From Nocardioides malaquae (GTDB lineage: Bacteria; Actinomycetota; Actinomycetes; Propionibacteriales; Nocardioidaceae), in NCBI RefSeq assembly GCF_015070385.1, contig NZ_JADCSA010000007.1:124001-188000 (forward strand): a stretch of 64,000 bases of DNA, given 5' to 3'. Below are positions 11,877 to 20,199 of this stretch, piece by piece. The position numbers and the translations under genes are program-made. Below the pieces are notes generated by a model. The model was given only the letters and a program-made list of their open reading frames with translations, ran no database searches and was not told where the DNA came from. Every line of letters begins with the position of its first letter. The first letter of the stretch is position 1.

Positions 11877-11935
11877 GACGGCACTCTAGTGACGCCGCCT
11901 CACCCCGGGGTCGCCCTCGACCACTTCGGCACGAC

Positions 11936-11965
11936 GGAACCCCCGCCGCGTACGACGGGGGTTCC
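11936..11965 (-). terminator. Terminator after the HbhA-like gene
   Basis: GGAACCCCCG (11936-11945) and CGGGGGTTCC (11956-11965) are perfect 10-bp arms with a 10-base loop, 40 bases past the HbhA-like stop. The strongest hairpin in this part of the window. Confidence 0.75.
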
Positions 11966-12004
11966 GGGGGTGCTTGGGCGGGACCTGGCGGCCCCTCGAG
12001 CAGG

Positions 12005-13000
12005 TCAGGCCTTGGGAGCCTCGACCTTGGTCTCCACCTTCGTCTCGACCTTGGCCGGCGCCTTCTTGGCGGGGGCCTTCTTCGCGGCGGCCGGCTTGGC
12101 CGGGGTCGCCTTGGCCGGGGTCGCCTTGGCGGTGGTCGACTTCGCCGCGGTCTTGGCCGGGGCCGGCTTGGTCTGGGTCACCTTGGTGGCCGGCGTCTTC
12201 TTGGGGGCGGCCTTGGCCGTCGACTTCGCAGCCGGCTTGGCGGCGGGAGCCTTGGCGGCCGGCTTGGCCGGGGCCTTGCGGGTGGCCGGCTTCTTCACCG
12301 GGGCCTTCTTGTCGGTGGCGGCGTCCTTCACGTCCTCGGCGCCCTCGGTCACGGTCTCGGCGATCTCCTCGGCCGCGAACTCCAGCACCTCCTCGACCTC
12401 ACCGGCGCGCTTGGCGATGATGCGGCGCACGGGGGCGACGCGGTCGCCCACCTTGTCGACGGCGTCGGAGACGGTCTCGGTGACCTTCTCGACGCGCTCG
12501 TTGACCTGGTCGGTGAGACGCTCGGCGCGCTCGGCCAGGGTCTCGGTCACGTCGGTGACCTTGTCGACGGCGCCGGCGACCCGCTCCTGCTTGCGCAGGC
12601 GGGTGACGACGTCCTCGCCGCGCTTGGCGAGCTTGCCGTAGGCGCTGGTGACGGTCTCGACCTGCTGGTTGAGCAGGGTGCGGGCCTTGGCCGGCGCGCC
12701 CTTGACCTCGGCCTCGAGGCCGGCGTAGCGGGTCTTGGCGTCGGCGGTCACGGTGTCGACCAGGCCGGTGGCGCGGGTGACCAGGGCCTTGGGGGCGAGG
12801 TCGACCTTCTTGACGGCCTCGACGCGGCCCTCGATCTCGTTCTGCACGCCGCTGACGCGGGTGGTGGCCTTCTTGGTGACGTCGACGACGGCGCCGCGCA
12901 CGGTGCTGACGGCGAGGTCGTTGGCGCCGACGCCCGCGTAGAAGACGCGACCGGCCTCGGTGCGGACGGCCTTGACGTCGATCTTGGTGATGGTGGCCAT
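12005..13000 (-). CDS. Heparin-binding haemagglutinin (HbhA)-like protein with Lys/Ala/Pro-rich tail
   Basis: 331 aa. Residues about 1-220 are a long helical, coiled-coil-prone region; TSAYGKLAKRGEDVVTRLRKQE matches the HbhA pattern SRYNELVERGE-x-LERLR. From about residue 225 the chain becomes low-complexity with KKAP, AKPAAK and KATPAK repeats, the counterpart of the HbhA lysine-rich tail that binds heparan sulfate in M. tuberculosis. In a non-pathogen the basic tail more likely contacts anionic polymers, membrane or DNA. Start ATG 13000. It follows the HTH gene by 62 bp, as in Rv0474-Rv0475, so one transcript is likely. The tail is longer than in mycobacteria. Confidence 0.82.
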   Translation of the reverse strand: MATITKIDVKAVRTEAGRVFYAGVGANDLAVSTVRGAVVDVTKKATTRVSGVQNEIEGRVEAVKKVDLAPKALVTRATGLVDTVTADAKTRYAGLEAEVKGAPAKARTLLNQQVETVTSAYGKLAKRGEDVVTRLRKQERVAGAVDKVTDVTETLAERAERLTDQVNERVEKVTETVSDAVDKVGDRVAPVRRIIAKRAGEVEEVLEFAAEEIAETVTEGAEDVKDAATDKKAPVKKPATRKAPAKPAAKAPAAKPAAKSTAKAAPKKTPATKVTQTKPAPAKTAAKSTTAKATPAKATPAKPAAAKKAPAKKAPAKVETKVETKVEAPKA

Positions 13001-13062
13001 GATGGCTTCCTCTCTAGGTGTCGGCCCGCCCCTCCAGCGGGACCGTACGGATGGGGTGGCGC

Positions 13063-13572
13063 TCAGGCGCCGGTGGTGGCCTCGGTCTCGCCGTTGCCGT
13101 TGAGGGCGACGAAGGAGGCGTGGATCTCCAGCAGGGTCTTGCGCTGGCTGGCGTTGAGTCGGGTGTCGGCGAGCACGGCGGCCTCGACACTCGTGGGCGT
13201 GCTGACGCTCTCGGGGCTGATCAGCCCGGCCTGCACGTAGAGCTGCTCCGCGGAGATCCGCAGGGCCTTGGCGAGCTGGTTGAGCACCTCGGCCGAGGGC
13301 TTGCGCAGGCCGCGCTCGATCTGGCTCAGGTAGGGGTTGGAGACACCGGCGAGGTCGGAGAGCTGACGCAGCGACAGGGCCGAGGCCTGGCGCTGCTCCT
13401 TCAGGAAGTCGCCGATCCTGCCGACCTGAGCGCCCGCCACGGCGCCGACCTGCGAGCCGGCCGCAGCACCGGCGGCGACGCCGGCCTTCGCGGTGCGGGC
13501 GGTCTTGCCCAGCACGGTGCTCTTCTCCTGCTTCCCTGCAGGAGCGCTCGCGCCGGGGTCCTTCGTGCTCAT
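13063..13572 (-). CDS. XRE-family HTH regulator (Rv0474-like)
   Basis: 169 aa from ATG 13572. Residues 1-50 are an Ala/Gly-rich low-complexity leader. The helix-turn-helix follows at about 52-105: LKEQRQASALSLRQLSDLAGV then NPYLSQIERGLRKPSAEVLNQL, the classic XRE layout. The C-terminal 60 residues resemble Rv0474-type proteins (RKTLLEIHASFVAL). Gene order with HbhA and DUF2516 supports the family. Three phased copies of an 8-bp palindrome sit 11-40 bases upstream of its own ATG, a good candidate for autoregulation. Confidence 0.88.
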   Translation of the reverse strand: MSTKDPGASAPAGKQEKSTVLGKTARTAKAGVAAGAAAGSQVGAVAGAQVGRIGDFLKEQRQASALSLRQLSDLAGVSNPYLSQIERGLRKPSAEVLNQLAKALRISAEQLYVQAGLISPESVSTPTSVEAAVLADTRLNASQRKTLLEIHASFVALNGNGETEATTGA

Positions 13573-13583
13573 GCCTCCCAGTT

Positions 13584-13611
13584 TGCTAGCACCTGCTAGC
13601 AATTGCAAGCA
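13584..13611. promoter_or_regulatory. Triple phased operator upstream of the XRE regulator
   Basis: The palindrome TGCTAGCA occurs at 13584-13591 and 13594-13601, and a one-base variant TGCAAGCA at 13604-13611. The spacing is exactly 10 bp between copies, one helical turn, so all sites face the same side. This fits cooperative binding of a dimeric repressor, probably the adjacent XRE protein. Confidence 0.6.
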
Positions 13612-13681
13612 CACAGATGGGTGAAACAGGTCACCCGACCCCCGGATCCCCGAAATGCGGGACGCGCCGTCCACTTCAAAT

Positions 13682-13696
13682 AGGTGTTCGTCACCT
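13682..13696. promoter_or_regulatory. Inverted repeat upstream of the APS kinase fusion
   Basis: AGGTG (13682-13686) and CACCT (13692-13696) flank TTCGT; AT-rich bases on both sides extend the symmetry imperfectly. It lies 30 bp before the GTG at 13726 and may be an operator or promoter element. Confidence 0.35.
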
Positions 13697-13725
13697 GTAT
13701 TCGTGTGTCTTGCAATGATGACCGG

Positions 13726-15684
13726 GTGTCCGACACCTCCGGCTCGCCCCAGCCCCTCCCCCAGCACTGCCCCTCGCCGCGCGAGCTCGACGACCTCGAG
13801 CTGCTGCTGCAGGGGGCGATGGCCCCGCGGGACCGCTTCGACGACCCCCAGAACCCCGACGCGCTGGTGACCCTGGCGCTGCCCGAGGAGCTGCAGGGCC
13901 AGGCGCTCGAGCTGGTCGACCCCGAGGGCCTGCCCCTGGCGCGCATGGCGCCCGACGGTGCCCTGACCGCGTTGACGCACGCGCAGTACGGCCCCTTCCG
14001 CCGCCTGCACCTCTCCCCCGCACGGGCGAGGGAGGCGTACGCAGGTCGCGCCTGGGTGCCCGTCGACGACGCCCTGACCACCGACGAGATCGACCGGATC
14101 CGGCGCCGCGGCCCGGTGGTCCTGCTGGCCCTGGTCGGGGCCGGCACGTCGACGCTGTCGCGGGTGGCGCTGCTGCGGGCGACGCTGGCCGCCGCCGACG
14201 CCCTGCCCGACGCGGTGGTCGTCGCGGTGCCCCTCGCCTCCCACGGCGACTCCGACTCCGCCCGGACCGCCGACGCGCGGCTGCGCGACCAGGTCGTCGC
14301 GACCTACGCCGCAGGCGACCCGGTCTGGCCCCTGCCCGAGCGGCGCGTCGCCCCGGCGCCCTCCGACTTCCCCGCTGCGGTGGCCGAGGTCGTACGCCGT
14401 GACCGCCCGGCCCCGGGTGAGCAGGGCCTGGTCCTCTTCTTCACCGGGCTCTCGGGCAGTGGCAAGTCGACGCTGGCGCAGGCGCTGATGGACCTCATCC
14501 TCGAGCACGGCGAGCGCAGCGTCACCAGCCTCGACGGCGACGTGGTGCGTCGCAACCTGTCGGCCGGGCTCACCTTCTCGAAGGCCGACCGCGAGACCAA
14601 CATCCGCCGCATCGGCTGGGTGGCCGCGGAGATCTCGCGCCACGGCGGGCTCGCCGTCTGCAGCCCGATCGCCCCCTTCGCCCAGACCCGCGCCGAGGTG
14701 CGCGAGATGGTCGAGTCGGCCGGTGGAGCGTTCTTCCTGGTGCACGTGGCGACTCCGGTCGAGGAGTGCGAGCGACGCGACCGCAAGGGCCTCTACGCCA
14801 AGGCGCGCCGGGGTGAGATCCCGGAGTTCACGGGCATCTCCTCGCCCTACGAGGAGCCGGACGACGCCGACGTACGCGTCGACACCACCGGCCGCAGCAT
14901 CCCCGACGCGCTCGACGACGTGATCCGGGCCCTGGCGGCCAGCGGTCACCTCGACCTGCCCCTCTCCTCGCAGCGCCGTCTCCCCGACGTCGCCGACCCC
15001 GTGGCCCCGATCGCCCCAACCTCGGTCACACCCGCGACGGCCCCCACCCCGGCTCCGACGGCAGAGGTCACCTCGACCCAGGCCACGCCGCCGCAGGTCA
15101 GGCCCGCCCCGACCGCACCGACTCGCGCCGCCCAGCCCGCCGCGGACGACGAGCCCCTGAGCGTGCTCTTCGTCTGCACCGCCAACGTCTGCCGCTCCCC
15201 CTTCATGGAGTTCACGGCGCGCCAGATGGTCGGCACCTCCCTCGACGTGGCCTCCACCGGCACCCACGTGCACCCGGGCTCGGTCTTCGACCGGGTGATC
15301 GGGGAGTTCCTGCCCGCCGACGTGCCGCAGGCCTGGCTCAAGCGCTTCCGCAGCCATCCGGTGAGCTCGGAGCTGGTCGAGATCGCCGACCTCGTGCTGA
15401 CGGCGGAGGCCTCCCACGTCGAGCGACTGGTCAACGACAACCCGCGCGCGTTCCGCAAGATCTTCACGCTCGGCCAGTGGGTCGAGACGGTGGCTGGCTC
15501 CGACCTGCGGGGCCGCGCGCTGATCGAGTGGGCCGGCGACAACCGCGCGCCGGCCACACCGGAGCAGGACATCCCTGACCCCTACCGCCGCGGACGCGGG
15601 CCGGCACGCCAGGCCGCGGAGCGCATCGACGAGCTGATGCAGGTCGCCCTGCCCCCGCTCGTGCTCGACCGGAACCTGGACTGA
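13726..15684 (+). CDS. cysC: APS kinase with sulfurylase-like N-terminus and C-terminal LMW protein tyrosine phosphatase
   Basis: 652 aa from GTG 13726. Residues 1-230 resemble the N-terminal and nucleotidyl domains of bacterial sulfurylase/APS-kinase fusions, but no HxxH or QTRNP motif is visible, so sulfurylase activity is unlikely. Residues about 233-405 are APS kinase: P-loop GLSGSGKST (241-249), DGDVVRRNLSAGL, FSKADRETNIRRIGWVA and the KGLYAKARRGEI lid; it phosphorylates APS to PAPS. A Pro/Ala/Thr-rich linker leads to an LMW-PTP domain (about 478-650) with the C-x5-R loop CTANVCR (Cys484, Arg490) and DPYRRG. True sulfurylase subunits CysD/CysN are encoded nearby. LMW-PTPs often control surface polysaccharide export. 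The three-part architecture is unusual. Confidence 0.88.
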   Translation: MSDTSGSPQPLPQHCPSPRELDDLELLLQGAMAPRDRFDDPQNPDALVTLALPEELQGQALELVDPEGLPLARMAPDGALTALTHAQYGPFRRLHLSPARAREAYAGRAWVPVDDALTTDEIDRIRRRGPVVLLALVGAGTSTLSRVALLRATLAAADALPDAVVVAVPLASHGDSDSARTADARLRDQVVATYAAGDPVWPLPERRVAPAPSDFPAAVAEVVRRDRPAPGEQGLVLFFTGLSGSGKSTLAQALMDLILEHGERSVTSLDGDVVRRNLSAGLTFSKADRETNIRRIGWVAAEISRHGGLAVCSPIAPFAQTRAEVREMVESAGGAFFLVHVATPVEECERRDRKGLYAKARRGEIPEFTGISSPYEEPDDADVRVDTTGRSIPDALDDVIRALAASGHLDLPLSSQRRLPDVADPVAPIAPTSVTPATAPTPAPTAEVTSTQATPPQVRPAPTAPTRAAQPAADDEPLSVLFVCTANVCRSPFMEFTARQMVGTSLDVASTGTHVHPGSVFDRVIGEFLPADVPQAWLKRFRSHPVSSELVEIADLVLTAEASHVERLVNDNPRAFRKIFTLGQWVETVAGSDLRGRALIEWAGDNRAPATPEQDIPDPYRRGRGPARQAAERIDELMQVALPPLVLDRNLD

Positions 15685-15694
15685 GGAGCGCGCG

Positions 15695-16729
15695 ATGGAA
15701 GCGTTGACCGTTGTCGACTGGCTGACCTGGTCGTTCTTCTCCGTGATGATCGCGGGCTTCGTCGTCGGCGTCGTGGTCGGGCTCACCGGCATGGGCGGCG
15801 GGGCGCTGATGACCCCGGCGCTGATCTTCCTGGGGGTGGGCGACACCGCCACGGTGGTGACCGCCGACCTGACCGCCGCTGCGGTCTACAAGACCGGCGG
15901 GGCGATCGTGCACAAGCGCGAGGGTTCGCCCAACATGCAGCTGGCGAAGTGGTTGATCCTCGGGTCGGTGCCCACGGCCCTGCTGGGGCCCTACCTGGTC
16001 GACTTCTTCACCGACTCGCCCGAGCAGCTCGACAAGGTGCTCAAGCTGGCGATCGGGTTCGCGCTGCTGCTGGCGGCCGCCACCTACGCCGCGCGGCTCT
16101 ACATCAACCTGCTGCGGGTGCGCCGCGGCACCCACGTGGAGGACGACGACCCGACGATCCGCCCGCTGCCCACCCTGTTGGTCGGCATGGCCGGTGGCCT
16201 GCTCGTCGGCGTCACCAGCGTCGGCTCCGGCTCGGTCATCATGATCAGCCTGCTGATGCTCTACCCCGGCCTGAGCGCGGTGAAGCTGGTCGGCACCGAC
16301 CTGGTGCAGGCGGTGCCGCTGGTGATGGCGGCGGCGATCGCCAACATCGCCATCCACGGCATCGACTGGGGCATCCTCATCCCGCTGGTGCTGGGTTCGG
16401 TGCCCGGCACGATCTGGGGCTCCAAGCTGGCGCCGAAGGTGCGTCAGTCGTTCATCCGCCGCGCGATCGTGGTGGTGCTGACCATGTCGGGCGTCGCCCT
16501 GCTCGACAAGGCCGGCTGGGCGCCGCTGGGCGCCGGCGAAGACGAGACCTCGCCGATGCTGGTCGTCGCCGTCGGCGTCGCGATGATCGTCCTGGTGCCC
16601 CTGGTCTGGGGCGTCATCCGCCGCACCGTGGGCCTGCCGATGTATGGCGCCCCGACGGTGGAGGACCTGGAGGACCCGCAGCGCGCCGGCGGGCCCCGCG
16701 CTGGGCGTACGGCTCGGGGGCGCCGCTAG
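15695..16729 (+). CDS. TauE/SafE family sulfite/anion exporter
   Basis: 344 aa with about eight hydrophobic segments. GFVVGVVVGLTGMGGGALMTPALIFLGV is the first TauE/SafE repeat and GMAGGLLVGVTSVGSGSVIMISLLM the second, each with the glycine-rich GxxxGxGG-type signature. Members export sulfite, sulfoacetate or similar anions across the membrane. It starts 10 bp after the APS-kinase/phosphatase fusion, so the two are co-transcribed and a role in sulfur oxyanion balance is likely. Confidence 0.9.
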   Translation: MEALTVVDWLTWSFFSVMIAGFVVGVVVGLTGMGGGALMTPALIFLGVGDTATVVTADLTAAAVYKTGGAIVHKREGSPNMQLAKWLILGSVPTALLGPYLVDFFTDSPEQLDKVLKLAIGFALLLAAATYAARLYINLLRVRRGTHVEDDDPTIRPLPTLLVGMAGGLLVGVTSVGSGSVIMISLLMLYPGLSAVKLVGTDLVQAVPLVMAAAIANIAIHGIDWGILIPLVLGSVPGTIWGSKLAPKVRQSFIRRAIVVVLTMSGVALLDKAGWAPLGAGEDETSPMLVVAVGVAMIVLVPLVWGVIRRTVGLPMYGAPTVEDLEDPQRAGGPRAGRTARGRR

Positions 16730-16755
16730 ACCCGGCGCCGCCAAACCCGGTGCAG

Positions 16756-17817
16756 CTAGGCGGGGGCGATGGCCCGCAGCAGGCGCCGGAGCCCGTGGAC
16801 GAGGCTGCCGGCGGCGAAGAACTCCCCTTCCCCGGCGTCGCGCTGCGCCATGATCGCCGCAGCCAGACGGTCGGTGGCCTCCGTCGCACCTGCGTACGCC
16901 CCCGCGGCGGCGGTGGCGTCGTCGACCGAGCGGAGCGCCTGGGCGGTCGCGGTGAGCGCGTCGGCGGCCGCGGGGCGAAGGCCCGGCCCCAACGCGCCCT
17001 CCTGGACGTGGGCGTGCTCCTCGTCGGAGAGCAGCGTGACCAGCTCGCGCAGCAGGAAGGTCATCTCTCCCAGCGCCTCGTCCTGGCGCACGATGCGTCG
17101 CGCGGTCTGGCGATACTTCCGGACGCGCCAGTTCATCTGGGCGGCGTCCTGCGTCTGCGCCACCAGCTCCTGGGCACGCTCGGCGCGCGCGTGCATGTCG
17201 TAGTCGCCCTCGCGCCACTCGGCCGAGGTCGGCAGCGGGTCGCGGAGCAGGCCGCGCGCCAGCCCCTCCATCTGGTCGGCGATGACGTCACGCAGCCGCT
17301 CCTGGGTGTGGCGGGTGGCCACCAGGGGCAGGGGTGGCGCGACCACGTTGACCAGCACCCCCACGGCCGCGCCGATGGCCGTCAGTCCGAGGTAGCCCAG
17401 CACGTAGCCGTCGGGGTCGGCGCGACCCACGATGAGGATGAAGAGCCCGGAGACCGGCACCCAGCTGCCCATCGACGCCACCCGGCGCCACGCCCCCACC
17501 AGCGTGCCGAGGCCGACGACGAGCGCGATGCCGACCACGTCCGGCACCTCGGCCCATCGAACGCTGACCGCCAGCGTGGCCCCCAGGCCGATTGCCAGCA
17601 CCGTCTCGATCGACCAGCGCAGCGACTGGCCGAGACGGGAGGAGACGACGACGACCGCCCCGAGCGGGGCGTAGTAGGTGTACCTGTCGGCGACCCCGCC
17701 CAGGGGCAGCACCACCAGCCACGCCAGCGACGCGGCCAGGGCAGCCTTGACAGCCACCGGAATGAGGGGGCGACGACCCACCGCGTCGGAGGCACGGCGC
17801 AACGCTGACTGCTGCAT
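16756..17817 (-). CDS. FUSC / aromatic acid exporter-like membrane protein
   Basis: 353 aa from ATG 17817 (the frame is open to 18000 but that would run through the cysD promoter). About six membrane helices fill residues 20-165, including VAVKAALAASLAWLVVLPLGG and YYAPLGAVVVVSSRLGQSLRW, the FUSC signature near a Tyr-x-Pro. A long cytoplasmic helical region makes up the C-terminal half. Relatives export aromatic acids or other small anions. It converges with the TauE gene and is divergent from cysD. Confidence 0.72.
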   Translation of the reverse strand: MQQSALRRASDAVGRRPLIPVAVKAALAASLAWLVVLPLGGVADRYTYYAPLGAVVVVSSRLGQSLRWSIETVLAIGLGATLAVSVRWAEVPDVVGIALVVGLGTLVGAWRRVASMGSWVPVSGLFILIVGRADPDGYVLGYLGLTAIGAAVGVLVNVVAPPLPLVATRHTQERLRDVIADQMEGLARGLLRDPLPTSAEWREGDYDMHARAERAQELVAQTQDAAQMNWRVRKYRQTARRIVRQDEALGEMTFLLRELVTLLSDEEHAHVQEGALGPGLRPAAADALTATAQALRSVDDATAAAGAYAGATEATDRLAAAIMAQRDAGEGEFFAAGSLVHGLRRLLRAIAPA

Positions 17818-17952
17818 CAGGGGAGTGTGGACAGCCGAGGCAGTCTCCAAACGCCCTCCCGTCGTTGCGACCTCCGCCACGTCTGCGAGGCCCCGCCGGT
17901 CTCGCCACGCCACACGGGCAAGACACGTTTCTGCACAATCCGAGCGCAGGGC

Positions 17953-17958
17953 TACGAT
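17953..17958 (+). promoter_or_regulatory. Possible -10 element of cysDN
   Basis: TACGAT lies 40 bases before the cysD ATG. No convincing -35 is seen at 17 bp, so the promoter may need an activator. An AAGGAG at 17974-17979 is too far (19 bases) from the ATG to act as the usual ribosome site. Confidence 0.3.
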
Positions 17959-17998
17959 GGCCGCTGCTGCCCCAAGGAGAGGTCCGGAAAGAATCACC

Positions 17999-18913
17999 AT
18001 GACCCAGACACACGCCGACTACCAGCTGAGCCAGCTGGACCAGCTCGAGGCGGAGTCGATCCACATCTTCCGTGAGGTCGCCGCAGAGTTCGAGAAGCCG
18101 GTCCTGATGTTCTCCGGCGGCAAGGACTCCATCGTCATGCTCCGCCTGGCGGAGAAGGCCTTCTACCCGGCGAAGATCCCGTTCCCGATCCTGCAGATCG
18201 ACAACGGACTCGACTTCCCCGAGGTCGCCGAGACCCGCGACCGCTGGGTGCAGCGCCTGGGCGTCAAGCTCGTCATCGCCTCGATCGACGACGCCATCGC
18301 GCGCGGCATCGTGGTCGACGACGGCAAGACCTCCCGCAACCGGCTGCAGACCCCGACGCTGCTCAACGCCATCGAGGAGAACGGCTTCACCGCCGCCTTC
18401 GGTGGTGGCCGCCGCGACGAGGAGAAGGCCCGCGCCAAGGAGCGCGTCTACTCCCACCGCGACGAGTTCGGCCAGTGGGACCCGAAGAACCAGCGCCCCG
18501 AGCTGTGGAGCCTCTACAACGGCCGGCTCCACGAGGGCGAGCACATGCGCATCTTCCCGATCTCCAACTGGACCGAGCTGGACATCTGGGACTACATCCG
18601 TCGCGAGGAGATCGAGATCCCCTCGATCTACTTCGCCCACCAGCGCCGCGTCTTCGAGCGCGACGGCATGCTGATGACCGAGACCCCGCTCAACCCGCTG
18701 CGCGAGGGCGAGACGGTGTCGGAGCGCACCGTGCGCTTCCGCACCTGCGGCGACATGACCCTCACCGGGTGCGTGGAGTCGGAGGCCGACACCCTGGACG
18801 CGATCATCGAGGAGATCTCGGTGGCGCGCCTGACCGAGCGTGGCGCGACCCGCGGCGACGACCGGTTCTCCGAAGCTGCCATGGAGGACCGCAAGAAGGA
18901 AGGTTACTTCTGA
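17999..18913 (+). CDS. cysD: Sulfate adenylyltransferase subunit 2
   Basis: 304 aa. The catalytic subunit joins ATP and sulfate to form APS. The PP-loop motif MFSGGKDSIVML is present, with QIDNGLDFPEV, FGGGRRDEEKARAKER, FPISNWTELDIWDYI and the RTCGDMTLTGCVES cysteine block typical of CysD. Its stop overlaps the cysN ATG (TGATG). Together with the APS kinase at 13726 it completes conversion of sulfate to PAPS. No PAPS or APS reductase is in the window. Confidence 0.96.
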   Translation: MTQTHADYQLSQLDQLEAESIHIFREVAAEFEKPVLMFSGGKDSIVMLRLAEKAFYPAKIPFPILQIDNGLDFPEVAETRDRWVQRLGVKLVIASIDDAIARGIVVDDGKTSRNRLQTPTLLNAIEENGFTAAFGGGRRDEEKARAKERVYSHRDEFGQWDPKNQRPELWSLYNGRLHEGEHMRIFPISNWTELDIWDYIRREEIEIPSIYFAHQRRVFERDGMLMTETPLNPLREGETVSERTVRFRTCGDMTLTGCVESEADTLDAIIEEISVARLTERGATRGDDRFSEAAMEDRKKEGYF

Positions 18914-20199
18914 TGAGCACCCCCGAGATCACGTCTGAGAAGCCTCAGATGGACCTCCTTCGCTTCGCGACGGCCGGCAGCGTCGACGACGGCAAGTCGA
19001 CCCTCATCGGTCGCCTGCTCTATGACTCCAAGTCGATCTTCGCCGACCAGCTCGAGGCCATCGAGAGCACCTCGGAGAAGCGCGGCGACGACTACGTCGA
19101 CCTGTCGCTGCTGACCGACGGTCTGCGTTCGGAGCGCGAGCAGGGCATCACCATCGACGTGGCCTACCGCTACTTCGCGACGCCGCAGCGCAAGTTCATC
19201 ATCGCCGACACCCCCGGCCACATCCAGTACACGCGCAACATGGTCACCGGTGCCTCCACCGCCGACCTGGGCCTGGTGCTGGTCGATGCCCGCAACGGCC
19301 TGACCGAGCAGTCGCGCCGCCACGCCGTGCTGCTGAGCCTGCTCCGGGTGCCGCACCTGGTGCTGGCGATCAACAAGATGGACCTCGTCGACTGGGACGA
19401 AGACGTCTACAACCAGATCCACACCGAGTTCACCCAGTTCGCCACGAAGCTCAACATCCCCGACCTCGAGGTCATCCCGATCTCGGCGTTGCAGGGCGAC
19501 AACGTGGTCAACCGCTCGGAGAACACTCCGTGGTATGAGGGCCCCACCCTCATGCACCACCTCGAGCACGTGCACGTGGCCAGCGACCGCGACCTGGTCG
19601 ACGTCCGCTTCCCGGTGCAGTACGTCGTGCGTCCGAAGTCGGACGAGTTCCACGACTACCGTGGTTACGCCGGCCAGGTGGCCGGTGGCGTGCTGAAGCC
19701 GGGCGACGAGGTCATCGTGCTGCCCAGCGGCATGACCTCGAAGATCGCCGGCATCGACCTCTTCGACCAGGAGATCACCGAGGCCTTCCCGCCGATGTCG
19801 GTGACCGTGCGCCTGGAGGACGACGTCGACGTGAGCCGCGGCGACATGATCGCCCGCGTCAACAACGCCCCGAAGCCCAGCCAGGACATCGACGCGATGA
19901 TCTGCTGGATGACCAACGAGCCGCTGCGTCCGCGCCAGAAGCTCGCGATCAAGCACACCACCCGCACGGGCCGTGTCTTGGTGAAGGACATCCAGTACCG
20001 CCTGGACATCAACACCCTGCACCGCGACCAGGAGACCAAGGAGCTCGGTCTCAACGAGATCGGCCGCGTCCAGCTGCGCACCACCGTGCCGCTGCTCGTC
20101 GACGAGTACGTGAAGAACCGGACCACCGGATCCTTCATCCTGATCGACGAGGCGACCGGCGTAACGGTCGGTGCCGGCATGATCAACAGCGCTGACTGA
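18913..20199 (+). CDS. cysN: Sulfate adenylyltransferase subunit 1 (GTPase)
   Basis: 428 aa, EF-Tu-like GTPase that drives APS formation by CysD. G motifs are intact: GSVDDGKST (G1), ADTPGHIQYTRNM (G3) and NKMDLVDW (G4). RYFATPQRKFI and REQGITIDVAYR cover switch I. The chain stops after the beta-barrel domains, so it lacks the C-terminal APS kinase found in CysNC fusions; APS kinase is provided by the separate fusion gene 5 kb upstream. Confidence 0.96.
   Translation: MSTPEITSEKPQMDLLRFATAGSVDDGKSTLIGRLLYDSKSIFADQLEAIESTSEKRGDDYVDLSLLTDGLRSEREQGITIDVAYRYFATPQRKFIIADTPGHIQYTRNMVTGASTADLGLVLVDARNGLTEQSRRHAVLLSLLRVPHLVLAINKMDLVDWDEDVYNQIHTEFTQFATKLNIPDLEVIPISALQGDNVVNRSENTPWYEGPTLMHHLEHVHVASDRDLVDVRFPVQYVVRPKSDEFHDYRGYAGQVAGGVLKPGDEVIVLPSGMTSKIAGIDLFDQEITEAFPPMSVTVRLEDDVDVSRGDMIARVNNAPKPSQDIDAMICWMTNEPLRPRQKLAIKHTTRTGRVLVKDIQYRLDINTLHRDQETKELGLNEIGRVQLRTTVPLLVDEYVKNRTTGSFILIDEATGVTVGAGMINSAD

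Noticed and set aside
12005-12330. Repetitive DNA in the HbhA-like gene, first considered as a satellite or CRISPR-like array
   Set aside because: The repeats are Lys/Ala/Pro codons in one reading frame without spacers; they are the protein's basic tail.
8259-12641. A 1460-codon open frame on the plus strand, antisense to the CapD-like, DUF2516, GT4 and HbhA genes
   Set aside because: Its translation is low-complexity (runs of V, G, A, D) and shows no domain; it is a shadow of GC-rich third positions on the opposite strand.
13595-15852. A long minus-strand frame opposite the APS-kinase fusion, running on into the XRE regulator frame
   Set aside because: Only the last 169 codons (13063-13572) are a real gene; upstream is antisense noise and no start is conserved.
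17818-18000. N-terminal extension of the FUSC-like protein up to 18000
   Set aside because: It would run through the cysD promoter and leader; the membrane segments and family similarity begin after ATG 17817.
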